Assembly: GCA_036796435.1 (NCBI GenBank)
Contig: DAIRCY010000022.1
Span: 1-30,339 of the forward strand
DNA: 30,339 nt
Origin: JAJYVT01 sp036796435
GTDB taxonomy: Bacteria > Actinomycetota > Acidimicrobiia > Acidimicrobiales > RAAP-2
Direction: 5' to 3'
The first letter of the stretch is position 1. Each line of letters starts with the position of its first letter. Below, piece after piece: positions 23,031 through 30,339 of this stretch. The translations under genes and the position numbers were made by a program. Below the pieces are notes generated by a model. That model was given only the letters and a program-made list of their open reading frames with translations. It searched no databases and was not told where the DNA came from.

Positions 23031-24732
23031 CTCGTGTCGCGTCGGGTCCCCTTCCTGAGCCGCCGATCCAGCGGGTGTCCGGCCCGAGCGGGCGGGGGCG
23101 GCGGGGGGGCGCGGACCGTGCCGGAGACAGCGGCGCCCGGCGGGGCACCGTCGCCGGGCCGGGGGGCACCCGGCCGGTCAGCACCGCCTCGGGGGCAGGC
23201 GGCGCGGCCGCCGCGGTCGCCACGTCGCGTGGGTAGCGGCGCGCCGCGACGAACAGGTAGACGGCGCTCAGGGCGAGGGGCAGCAGCATGATCACGAACG
23301 TCCAGCGCAGCCCCTTGCTGCCTCCGCCGAACAAGGAGTCGGAGACCGCGCCGAAGATGACCGGTGCCAGCGCCTGCGCCCCGGTGCGCACGAAGGTCCG
23401 GACACCTTCGGCCCGGCCCCACAGCCACGACGGCATGATGTCGAGCCGGGCCGCGTCGATCGGCGGGTTCTGCGCGGCGAGGCCGACGCCCGCGAGCACG
23501 AGATAGGGCAGCGCGGTCAGCACGCTGTGGGTCATGAGCGCCGGGACCATCATCACGACGGTGAAGGTCGCGGCCACCGCGCTGACCCGGATCCGGCCCG
23601 CGAGGTGACCGCGCCGCAGGAGCCAGTCGCCGAGCGGCCCTGCGACGAGGACGCCGGCGACCGCGCCCACGCCCACCACGAGCAGCAGCCCGTTCGCGAA
23701 AAGCCTTTCCACGTGGTACTGGCCCGGTGTCCTGCCGCCCCCCGAGACGAACTCGACCCCGAAGGTCTGGACGCCTGCGAGGAAGTAATAGCCGAGTGCA
23801 CCCGAGACGATGAGGATGACGTTGGTGCGCACCGAAAGCACGTAGCGCACCGACGTGAGAAAACCCATCTTCGGATCGGCTCGGGCCACGAGCACGGGAT
23901 CGGGCCGGATGCCGCGCTCGCTCGCGAGCCGCTGGGCATCGGTGCGCTGATCCGGCGCCCGGGGATCGACCAGCGGCGCCTCCGCCTCCACCGGGGCCTC
24001 TTCCTGCGCAGCGGCGTCGGTCCGCTGCATCGCGAGCCACGGACGCGTCCCGGGCTCGGGTGCCAGCGCACCCCTGCCCCCGCGCAGCGGTTCTGGCAGC
24101 TGGAAGACGGCCCAGGCGAGCACGATGGCCGGGATGGCGAGGATGACGAAGGCCAGCCGCCACGAGAGCGCCGCGATCTCCCCGGTGAACGCGAACCCGA
24201 GGCCGGCGCCGAGCAGCTCGCCGGTCAGGATGTAGCTGTAGATCTGGCCCCGCTCGCCGCCGGGGAACCAGTCGCCGACCAGCGAGGCGACGACCGGTCC
24301 CGCCACCGCGGTCACCCCGCCGAGGGCGAGGCGTGAGATCAGCAGGTCCCCGAAGTTGGCCGCCGTCGCGCTCCAGACCATCGCGACGGCCCAGAGGACG
24401 ATCGACGCGCCGAGGAGCCAGGTCCGTCTGAGCCTGTCCGCCAGCACCCCGAAGGGGAGCGAAAACACGGCGCCGACGACGGCCGTCACCGTCACGAGAA
24501 GTCCGATGTCGAATGTGCTGATCCGCAGCGCCCTGCGGAGCTCGATCGCCGCCGCACCCACGGTCGCGGTGTCCGCGCTCGAGAGCGCGAGCACGCAGGC
24601 GAGCACGATGATCACCCTGCTCCGCGCCCGCCCCCCAAGGACCGGGACCAGCTTCCGCTTCGCCGTCCGCGCGCCCCGGCGAGCGGCCCGGCCCACCGCC
24701 GGGATCAACCGGGGAGACTCCCGCGACGCCAC
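23026..24732 (-). CDS. MFS transporter
   Basis: A 568-aa major facilitator protein. After a basic N-terminus the first helix is VIIVLACVLALSSADTATVGAAAIELR. The signature loop GVLADRLRRTWLLGASIVLWAVAMVWSA (GxLaDRxxRR type) follows helix 2. Helices 4-6 include FTGEIAALSWRLAFVILAIPAIVLAW. A hydrophilic central loop of about 80-90 residues (EPLRGGRGALAPEPG...) separates the two halves, and the second half contains GPLGDWLLRRGHLAGRIRVSA. The C-terminus is a Pro/Arg-rich disordered tail. The substrate is unknown; the pattern loosely resembles spinster-like transporters. GTG 24732 is preceded by GGATGGGG. It is 59 nt downstream of pckG on the same strand, possibly co-transcribed. Confidence 0.87.
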   Translation of the reverse strand: MASRESPRLIPAVGRAARRGARTAKRKLVPVLGGRARSRVIIVLACVLALSSADTATVGAAAIELRRALRISTFDIGLLVTVTAVVGAVFSLPFGVLADRLRRTWLLGASIVLWAVAMVWSATAANFGDLLISRLALGGVTAVAGPVVASLVGDWFPGGERGQIYSYILTGELLGAGLGFAFTGEIAALSWRLAFVILAIPAIVLAWAVFQLPEPLRGGRGALAPEPGTRPWLAMQRTDAAAQEEAPVEAEAPLVDPRAPDQRTDAQRLASERGIRPDPVLVARADPKMGFLTSVRYVLSVRTNVILIVSGALGYYFLAGVQTFGVEFVSGGGRTPGQYHVERLFANGLLLVVGVGAVAGVLVAGPLGDWLLRRGHLAGRIRVSAVAATFTVVMMVPALMTHSVLTALPYLVLAGVGLAAQNPPIDAARLDIMPSWLWGRAEGVRTFVRTGAQALAPVIFGAVSDSLFGGGSKGLRWTFVIMLLPLALSAVYLFVAARRYPRDVATAAAAPPAPEAVLTGRVPPGPATVPRRAPLSPARSAPPRRPRPLGPDTRWIGGSGRGPDATRG

Positions 24733-24791
24733 GACCCCATCCTCGCCGATCGCGGCGACGCCGGGGGGCGGCGCGCCGTGGTCCCCGGCGC

Positions 24792-26600
24792 TCAGCCCAG
24801 CCGGTGCTCGAGGTCGTCGACTGCCGCCGCCAGCGCCTCGGGGAGGTGGTCGCCGAACTGGGCGAAGTGCTCACGGATGAGCGGCACCTCCGCTCGCCAC
24901 TCGTCGGCGTCCACGCGTAGGAGCTCCTCCATGTCCTCCTTGGAGACCGAGGTGCCCTCGATGTCGATCTCACCGGGAGCGGGGACGAGCCCGATCGGGG
25001 TCTCGACGGCGTCCCCCCGGCCGCTGACCCGCTCGAACACCCACTCGAGGACCCGCGAGTTCTCTCCGTACCCCGGCCAGAGCCAGCGGCCGTCCGCGTC
25101 CTTGCGGAACCAGTTGACATAGAAGATCTTCGGCAGCTTGTCGGCATCCGCCCGGGCGCCGACCTGCAGCCAGTGCGCGAAGTAGTCGCCCATGTTGTAG
25201 CCGCAGAAGGGCAGCATCGCGAACGGGTCGCGCCGGAGCTTCCCGACCTTGCCGGTTGCGGCCGCGGTCGTCTCCGAGGCCATGATGGAGCCGAGGAAGA
25301 CGCCGTGTTCCCAGTCGAAGGACTGGAAGACGAGCGGGACCACCGAGGCCCGCCGTCCGCCGAACAGGATCGCCGAGATGGGCACGCCCCGGGGGTCTTC
25401 CCACTCCGCGGCGATCGCAGGATCCTGTGCGGCCGGCGCGGTGAAGCGGGCATTCGGGTGCGCGGCGGGCTTTCCCTTGCCGGGGGTCCAGTCCTCTCCG
25501 AGCCAGTCGGTCAGGTGCGCGGGCGGTTCGTCGGTCATGCCCTCCCACCACACGTCCCCGTCGTCGGTGAGGGCGGTGTTGGTGAAGATCGTGTTGGCCT
25601 CGATCGAGAACATCGCGTTCGGGTTCGTGTGGGAGTTCGTCCCCGGCGCGACACCGAAGAAGCCCGCCTCCGGGTTGATGCCGTAGAGGCGACCATCAGG
25701 TCCGAACTTCATCCAGCAGATGTCGTCGCCGACCGTCTCGACCTTCCAGCCGGGCAGCGTCGGGATCAGCATCGCAAGGTTGGTCTTGCCGCACGCGGAG
25801 GGGAAGGCGCCGGTCACGTAGCGCGTCTCACCCGCTGGTGACGTGAGCTTGAGGATCAGCATGTGCTCCGCCAGCCAGCCGTCGTCACGGGCCATCACCG
25901 ACGCGATCCGCAGCGCGAAGCACTTCTTTCCGAGCAACGCGTTTCCGCCGTATCCCGAGCCGTAGGACCAGATCTCGCGGCTCTCGGGGAAGTGGACGAT
26001 GTACTTGTTGTCGGCGTCGCACGGCCACGGCACGTCTTGAACGCCCGGCTCGAGTGGCGCCCCGACGGAATGGAGGCAGGGGACGAAGTAGCCGTCGGGA
26101 CCGAGCACGTCGAGCACGGCCGAACCCATCCTCGTCATGATCCGCATGGACACCGCCACGTACAGCGAGTCCGTGATCTCGACACCGATGTGGGCGATAT
26201 CCGACCCCAGCGGTCCCATGGAGAACGGCACGACGTACATCGTGCGGCCCTTCATGGAGCCGCGGAAGAGGCCCGTCAGCGTCTCGCGCATCTCCTTGGG
26301 ATCTCGCCAGTTGTTGGTCGGGCCCGCGTCCTCCTCACGTTCGGAGCAGATGAACGTCCTGTCCTCGACGCGCGCCACGTCGCCGGGATCCGAGTGCGCC
26401 CAGTAGCTGTGCGGGCGCTTGGCGTCCGAGAGCTTGGTGAAGGTGCCGTTCTCGACGAGCAGCTCGCAGAGACGGTCGTACTCCTCCGCCGTCCCGTCGC
26501 ACCATTCCACGCGGGCAGGAGCGGTGAGGGAGGCCACCTCGTCCACCCACTCCAGCAGCTTGCGGTTGCGGGTGGGCCGCGTGTCCTGGCGCTCAGCCAT
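24792..26600 (-). CDS. pckG: Phosphoenolpyruvate carboxykinase (GTP)
   Basis: A 602-aa GTP-dependent PEPCK that interconverts oxaloacetate and PEP, the gluconeogenic step that also links to C4 anaplerosis. The kinase P-loop is GAFPSACGKTNLAM, with the reactive Cys typical of the GTP class. ALLGKKCFALRIASVMARDDGWLAEHMLILKL precedes it. After it come VGDDICWMKFGPDGRLYGINPEAGFFGVAPGT and the guanine-site region FDWEHGVFLGSIMASETTAAATGKVG, then NWFRKDADGRWLWPGYGENSRVLEW. Length and motif order are standard. ATG 26600 has a GAGGAGA Shine-Dalgarno. About 170 bp separate it from the divergent thiL; I see no clear promoter there. Its presence with glpD/glpK fits growth on glycerol or acids. Confidence 0.97.
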   Translation of the reverse strand: MAERQDTRPTRNRKLLEWVDEVASLTAPARVEWCDGTAEEYDRLCELLVENGTFTKLSDAKRPHSYWAHSDPGDVARVEDRTFICSEREEDAGPTNNWRDPKEMRETLTGLFRGSMKGRTMYVVPFSMGPLGSDIAHIGVEITDSLYVAVSMRIMTRMGSAVLDVLGPDGYFVPCLHSVGAPLEPGVQDVPWPCDADNKYIVHFPESREIWSYGSGYGGNALLGKKCFALRIASVMARDDGWLAEHMLILKLTSPAGETRYVTGAFPSACGKTNLAMLIPTLPGWKVETVGDDICWMKFGPDGRLYGINPEAGFFGVAPGTNSHTNPNAMFSIEANTIFTNTALTDDGDVWWEGMTDEPPAHLTDWLGEDWTPGKGKPAAHPNARFTAPAAQDPAIAAEWEDPRGVPISAILFGGRRASVVPLVFQSFDWEHGVFLGSIMASETTAAATGKVGKLRRDPFAMLPFCGYNMGDYFAHWLQVGARADADKLPKIFYVNWFRKDADGRWLWPGYGENSRVLEWVFERVSGRGDAVETPIGLVPAPGEIDIEGTSVSKEDMEELLRVDADEWRAEVPLIREHFAQFGDHLPEALAAAVDDLEHRLG

Positions 26601-26772
26601 GTCTTCTCCTCGTCCCCTTTCGATGAACTCCGGATGGTCTGCCTTGATCCTTGTCCCGCGTGCGACGACGCGTGCCTCGAGTCTGACGCTCGGGCCCGAG
26701 CCGTCGCCCGGGGGGTCTCACCGGCGCAGGTGGCCTGGCGGGACTTTCAACACTAGATGGTAGGCATTGCTC

Positions 26773-27729
26773 GTGGCATCGCCGACACGTGTCCCCGTTC
26801 GTACCCGGTCGGGCGAGGATGCAGTCGTTCGCCGTATCGCCGAGATCTTCGAAAGGGCGTCGGGGGCGTCACCCGCAGGCGAGGTCTGGATCGGCGACGA
26901 CGCGGCCGTCGTCAGCGCTCCCGGGGGCCGGCTCGTCTTCGCGACCGACGCCGTGGTCGGAGGCGTGCACGCCGATCTCTCGCTCGCCGGCCTGCAAGAC
27001 CTGGGCTGGAAGGCGCTGACGGCCACCGTGAGCGACATCGGGGCGGTCGGGGGGAGGCCCACCCACGCCGTGGTCGACTTCTGCGTCCCGCCCGGGACGG
27101 ACCTCGAGCTCCTTGCGACCGGCGTCGCCGAGGCGGCGGTCGAGTGGGGTTGCCCGGTGGTCGGCGGCGACGTCTCCACGGCTCCCGGGGTCGTGGTCGC
27201 GGTGTCCGCGACCGGCGTCCTCGACGGCGACGAGCCTCCTGTCTTGCGGTCGGGCGCGTCGCCGGGGGACCGGCTCGTGGTGACGGGACCGCTGGGGGCC
27301 TCCGCCGCCGGGCTGCGCCTCCTTCGTGCCGGGGCCGGTTCGCCCGCGTCGGCGATCAACGCGCACCTTCGGCCGCGCGCCCGCCTCGCTGAAGGGGTGG
27401 TGGCGCGCCGCGCGGGGGCCACGGCGATGATGGATCTGTCGGACGGCCTCGCCATCGACCTCGAGCGGCTCTCGCGCGCGTCGGGGGTCGGCGCCGTCCT
27501 CGACGACGTGCCGGTCGCGGAGGGCGCGACCGAGTCGGAAGCGCTCGGGGGCGGGGAGGACTTCGAGCTGCTGATCGCCATGCCTGACATCGGCCGGCTC
27601 ACCGAGGCCTTCGGCGAGGCCGGGCTCCGGGCGCCGGTCGCGATCGGGCGGTGCAGCGACGACCGGGGCGTCCTGACGCTGCGTGGCGCACCGCTCGAAC
27701 GAACGGGGTTCGAGCACGAGCTCGGCTGA
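26773..27729 (+). CDS. thiL: Thiamine-monophosphate kinase
   Basis: ThiL converts thiamine monophosphate to thiamine diphosphate with ATP. In 318 aa it shows VWIGDDAAVV (Mg-ATP Asp pair), VFATDAVVGGVHADLSLAGLQDLGWKALTATVSDIGAVGG, then GCPVVGGDVSTAPGVVVAVSATG and GDRLVVTGPLGASAAGLRLL. MMDLSDGLAIDLERLSRASGVG and GGGEDFELLIAM complete the PurM-like fold. The start is unsettled: GTG 26773 gives a standard N-terminus and TTG 26767 is also in frame; no Shine-Dalgarno is visible. I see no thiamine (TPP) riboswitch upstream and no other thi gene. The stop codon lies inside a strong hairpin. Confidence 0.95.
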   Translation: MASPTRVPVRTRSGEDAVVRRIAEIFERASGASPAGEVWIGDDAAVVSAPGGRLVFATDAVVGGVHADLSLAGLQDLGWKALTATVSDIGAVGGRPTHAVVDFCVPPGTDLELLATGVAEAAVEWGCPVVGGDVSTAPGVVVAVSATGVLDGDEPPVLRSGASPGDRLVVTGPLGASAAGLRLLRAGAGSPASAINAHLRPRARLAEGVVARRAGATAMMDLSDGLAIDLERLSRASGVGAVLDDVPVAEGATESEALGGGEDFELLIAMPDIGRLTEAFGEAGLRAPVAIGRCSDDRGVLTLRGAPLERTGFEHELG

Positions 27730-27741
27730 GCAGCCGAGCTC
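27718..27741. terminator. Strong bidirectional hairpin between thiL and the carboxypeptidase gene
   Basis: GAGCTCGGCT-GAGC-AGCCGAGCTC is a perfect 10-bp stem with a 4-nt loop, placed between two convergent genes 15 bp apart and including the thiL stop codon. The symmetry makes it usable from both strands. Confidence 0.75.
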
Positions 27742-27744
27742 TCG

Positions 27745-28974
27745 TCAGACGTCGGTGAGCTTCCAGCCCAGGGACGCCGCGGGCAGCGCAGCCGAGGTGA
27801 CCAGCGGCACGCTCACCCGCTGATCGCCCACCGCGATCACCGCTGTCCCGAGATGGTCTCCCCTTGCGACCGGTGCGTCGACCTTCCCGGGCAGCACGAC
27901 CGTCGTCGTGACGTGCTGGCCCGGCAGCCCGGTGAGCGTGACGCCGCGCGTCGCCTCGAGCGCGACGCCACCCGCCCACGGTGCATCCAAGTGACCGAGC
28001 ACCTGTCCTGCATGGACGACCGTCGACTGCGCGAGCGCGTGCTGTGCGCTCGCCAAGAGCGGCAGCGCCGCGTCGAACGCCTCTGTGAGGGCGCTCGGCT
28101 GTGCCGCCGTGCCGAACTGGTGGAGGACGGCACCGACGACGGTCTGGGGCTTGCCGGCGATCGTCGTTTGCGCCGCGAAGACGAAGCACCCGCCTGCGCT
28201 TGTCGTGAAGCCCGTCTTCACGCCGATGATCCCGTGCTTGCCCACGAGCGCGTTCACGTTGTACTGCAAGCCGGCAACGGGCAATGTCACTTGGGCCATG
28301 TCCACGATCGCTCGAAACGCGGGCATCGTCATGTCGACCATCGCGAGCCGCACCTGCGATGCCGCCGTGCTCGTCGTGCCTGTCGCGACCCCGCTCGGGT
28401 CGGCGTAGTGGGTGTCGGTCAGGCCGAGCTTCTTCGCTGCTTCGTTCATCTTGGCGACGAAGGCCGCCTCGCTCCCTGCGTCCCACACCGCGAGGAGCTG
28501 GGCGACGTTGTCGCCGGAGGGGATGAGGAGGGCTTCGAGGGCCTCGCGCTCGGAAAGCTGTTCACCTGCCTGGACTGCGACGACGGAGTCGCCGGCGGCC
28601 TTGTCCCGCTGGTATGTGATCACGTCGCCCGGTGAGACCGTGATGTTCGCCCCTTGCGATGTCGCAGCGAGCGGGTGATCGTGCAGCACGACGTACGCCG
28701 TCATCAGCTTCGTCACGCTGGCGAGAGGGGTTGGTTTCTGCCTGCCGCCGGTGTCGAGCAACCCGATGCCTTCGACGCCGACCGCTGCTTCTCCTTGGGT
28801 CGGCCAGGAAAGGGACCCCGGAGATCCGGGCATCGTGCTCGGGACCGCGGACGACGCGGTGGCCGCGGTCACCGAGGGGACCGGCCGCACCAGCTGCACC
28901 ACGACATAGGCAACGGCGAGAAGAATGATCACGACCAGCGCGAGAACCCTGCCCATCGGCAGCGATGTTGCCAT
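27745..28974 (-). CDS. D-alanyl-D-alanine carboxypeptidase (S11 penicillin-binding protein)
   Basis: A 409-aa cell-envelope protein with an N-terminal membrane anchor (about residues 8-28, VLALVVIILLAVAYVVVQLV) and a low-complexity linker, then the S11 serine peptidase domain. The nucleophile motif is SVTK (86-89). SGDN (153-156) is at the SxN position, with Asp where many relatives have Asn. KTG (253-255, IGVKTGFTTSAGG) completes the triad. A beta-rich C-terminal domain follows. It trims the terminal D-Ala of peptidoglycan stem peptides outside the membrane. ATG 28974 was chosen for the anchor; upstream (29031) and internal (28956) starts are also in frame. It is convergent with thiL. Confidence 0.92.
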   Translation of the reverse strand: MATSLPMGRVLALVVIILLAVAYVVVQLVRPVPSVTAATASSAVPSTMPGSPGSLSWPTQGEAAVGVEGIGLLDTGGRQKPTPLASVTKLMTAYVVLHDHPLAATSQGANITVSPGDVITYQRDKAAGDSVVAVQAGEQLSEREALEALLIPSGDNVAQLLAVWDAGSEAAFVAKMNEAAKKLGLTDTHYADPSGVATGTTSTAASQVRLAMVDMTMPAFRAIVDMAQVTLPVAGLQYNVNALVGKHGIIGVKTGFTTSAGGCFVFAAQTTIAGKPQTVVGAVLHQFGTAAQPSALTEAFDAALPLLASAQHALAQSTVVHAGQVLGHLDAPWAGGVALEATRGVTLTGLPGQHVTTTVVLPGKVDAPVARGDHLGTAVIAVGDQRVSVPLVTSAALPAASLGWKLTDV

Positions 28975-29091
28975 GCGAAGCCGAGGACCCGGGCGCGGCG
29001 GACGGTGCCGCGCGTGGCGCGCAGGACTCACCGCTGCGGACTCACGCCGGTCTCACCTCGCCGGGCGCCCGATGGCGCGAGTTCCCCGCGT

Positions 29092-29301
29092 TCAAGCGGG
29101 AATGCTGCGCCGCGGCGGCTTCTGGACGCGGCCCGCGCGGATGCAGGAGGTGCAGACGTGAAGGCGGCGGGGGGCGCCGTCGACGATCGCGCGAACCCGC
29201 TGGATGTTCGGGTTCCAGCGCCGCTTCGTCCGTCGGTGGGAGTGGCTCAAGCTCATGCCGAACGACGGCTTCTTGCCGCAGAGCTCGCACACCGATGCCA
29301 T
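29092..29301 (-). CDS. rpmB: 50S ribosomal protein L28
   Basis: A 69-aa ribosomal protein: MASVCELCGKKPSFGMSLSHSHRRTKRRWNPN followed by RRLHVCTSCIRAGRV. It keeps the zinc-ribbon cysteines Cys5/Cys8 and Cys50/Cys53 (the C+ form). Some actinobacteria have a second, cysteine-free L28 induced under zinc starvation; none is in the window. ATG 29301 follows AGGAGG with 8-nt spacing. It is divergent from the DAK2 kinase gene, a neighbourhood known from many bacteria. Confidence 0.97.
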   Translation of the reverse strand: MASVCELCGKKPSFGMSLSHSHRRTKRRWNPNIQRVRAIVDGAPRRLHVCTSCIRAGRVQKPPRRSIPA

Positions 29302-29399
29302 CGCCGTTGCCTCCTGGCCGATCTCTTCCCGCTCCGGTCGCACCCGACGTGGGCGAGGGCGCGGCGGACCGCTTAGGTCCTCGTGAACGGCTCGAAGGT

Positions 29400-29405
29400 T
29401 AGCAT
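29400..29405 (+). promoter_or_regulatory. -10 box TAGCAT of a probable leaderless DAK2 gene promoter
   Basis: TAGCAT is followed by 9 nt and the ATG at 29415, with no Shine-Dalgarno between. The spacing is identical to that at cydD and the Fur-family gene. Confidence 0.45.
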
Positions 29406-29414
29406 CACCGAGCG

Positions 29415-30339
29415 ATGACGCTGGCGGCCGCCTTGGGGCCACGGGAGCTACAGGCGGCCATGGTCGCCTACCGTGACGCGCTCCGGAGTCATCAGCAGCA
29501 GCTGAACCGGCTGAACGTGTACCCGGTGCCCGACGGCGACACCGGCACGAACATGGCCCTGACCCTCGACGCCGTGGTCCAGGAGCTCGACTCCCTCTCG
29601 GGGTCGGCGAACGGGTCAGCGGCGATGGCGGACGTCTGCCGTGCGATGGCCCACGGGTCCCTCATGGGGGCGCGCGGCAACTCCGGGGTGATCCTGTCGC
29701 AGCTGCTCCGCGGGCTCGCGGAACGGTTCAGCGGACGTGAGGAGGCCGGGCCGGAGGAGGTCGCGGACGCGTTCGTCACCGCGAGCGACCTCGCCCGCAG
29801 GGCCGTGGTGCGTCCCGTGGAGGGGACCATCCTCACCGTCGCGCGCGCGGCGGGCGAGGGCGCGTCTGCCGGCGTCGAGGCGGGGGCCGAGCTGCTCGAG
29901 GTGGTGGAGCAGGCACGGCTCTCCGCCGGCGAGGCACTCGCCAAGACCCCGACGATGCTCGAGCCCCTCGCCCGGGCGGGCGTCGTCGACGCCGGCGGCG
30001 CGGGCTACGTGCTCTTGTTCGACTCGATCCTGTCGGTCCTCGACGGGCGGCCTCTGCCCGCCGTGCAGGACGAATGCCCGGACGGGCCGCGGCCACTCGC
30101 CACGGCTGAGGGGACGCGCGAGGACTGCTCGCTGCCCGGGGTCGGCCCGGGTGGGGGGACAGCAGACGAGGGCACCGACCTCCGCTACGAGGTCATGTAC
30201 CTGCTCGACGCTCCAGACGACGCGGTCGACGCGTTCAAAGACGTCTGGTCCGGCATCGGCGACTCCATCGTCGTGGTGGGCGGGGACGGGGAGTGGAACT
30301 GCCACATCCACACGAACGACATCGGCGCCGCGATCGAGG
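29415..30339 (+). CDS. DAK2 domain protein, FakA/YloV-like fatty acid kinase (runs off window end)
   Basis: The first 308 residues of a longer protein. The dihydroxyacetone-kinase-like L domain begins with LNRLNVYPVPDGDTGTNMALTL, whose Asp cluster binds Mg-ATP. MAHGSLMGARGNSGVILSQLLRG and RPVEGTILTVARAAGEGA follow, with VVDAGGAGYVLLFDSI at its end. A second domain then begins (LRYEVMYLLD, GDSIVVVGGDGEWNCHIHTND). This order matches FakA, which phosphorylates fatty acids bound to a FakB/DegV partner; no degV gene is visible. Gene order next to rpmB is the classical one (rpmB-yloV-recG region), although yloU is not seen between them. The C-terminus lies outside the window. Confidence 0.92.
   Translation, partial: MTLAAALGPRELQAAMVAYRDALRSHQQQLNRLNVYPVPDGDTGTNMALTLDAVVQELDSLSGSANGSAAMADVCRAMAHGSLMGARGNSGVILSQLLRGLAERFSGREEAGPEEVADAFVTASDLARRAVVRPVEGTILTVARAAGEGASAGVEAGAELLEVVEQARLSAGEALAKTPTMLEPLARAGVVDAGGAGYVLLFDSILSVLDGRPLPAVQDECPDGPRPLATAEGTREDCSLPGVGPGGGTADEGTDLRYEVMYLLDAPDDAVDAFKDVWSGIGDSIVVVGGDGEWNCHIHTNDIGAAIE

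Noticed and set aside
23026..26600. MFS transporter and pckG as one functional system
   Set aside because: They are 59 nt apart on one strand, but nothing in the sequence links their roles; co-transcription is possible only.
26601..26772. A TPP riboswitch upstream of thiL
   Set aside because: I looked for the CTGAGA/ACCTGA-type core and pairing arms and did not find a consistent set; thiL genes often lack one.

Overview
The window is about 30 kb of very GC-rich, densely packed DNA with actinobacterial hallmarks: a WhiB-type Fe-S regulator, class-A RNase P RNA of actinobacterial appearance, GTP-dependent PEP carboxykinase, a cysteine-containing L28, cydDC, many GTG starts, many 4-bp GTGA/ATGA gene overlaps, and several -10 boxes placed so close to the start codon that the mRNA would be leaderless. 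The gene styles (DUF3501 next to a short rubrerythrin, an alkyl-DHAP-synthase-like FAD oxidase inside the glp operon) suggest Acidimicrobiia or a relative, but that placement is inference. Three runs of N (265-274, 7314-7329, 17013-17022) show that this is a draft scaffold.

Layout. 1-409: the start of a TetR-type regulator gene on the minus strand, broken by a gap. 593-4158 (minus): cydD-cydC, the thiol/haem ABC exporter for cytochrome bd assembly. 4242-5111 (plus): a class I SAM methyltransferase whose stop codon lies inside the P1 helix of the convergent rnpB gene (about 5103-5484, minus). 5598-9450 (plus): xseA-xseB (exonuclease VII), a metallo-beta-lactamase-fold hydrolase and a ferredoxin-reductase-like flavoprotein, chained by 4-bp or smaller overlaps. 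9480-14238 (minus): glpD, an FAD-linked oxidase and glpK, a glycerol/glycerol-3-phosphate operon. 14330-15929 (plus): a PerR-like Fur protein, a rubredoxin-less rubrerythrin and DUF3501, a peroxide-stress cassette with a palindrome in the shared intergenic region. 16167-16403: WhiB. 16419-17466 (minus): a DMT-type membrane protein broken by a gap. 17621-19955 (plus): acyl-CoA dehydrogenase overlapping trpD. 19910-20791 (minus): a beta-class DNA methyltransferase overlapping the 3' end of trpD. 20848-22985 (plus): alpha-methylacyl-CoA racemase-type CoA transferase overlapping a PPK2-family polyphosphate phosphotransferase. 23026-26600 (minus): an MFS transporter and pckG. 26773-27729 (plus): thiL. 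27745-29301 (minus): D-Ala-D-Ala carboxypeptidase and rpmB. 29415-end (plus): a DAK2/FakA-type kinase.

This is mostly housekeeping and accessory metabolism. I see no prophage, IS element, CRISPR array, tRNA or defence island. The most useful second-look items are: (a) two of the three gaps are flanked by exact 16- and 19-bp repeats whose collapse restores a sensible reading frame, so the scaffold very probably contains spurious sequence there; (b) the PerR-rubrerythrin-DUF3501 unit with its candidate operator; (c) a recurring leaderless-promoter architecture; (d) rnpB sharing its terminal helix with a protein-coding gene; and (e) a hexamer microsatellite inside the glp-operon oxidase.
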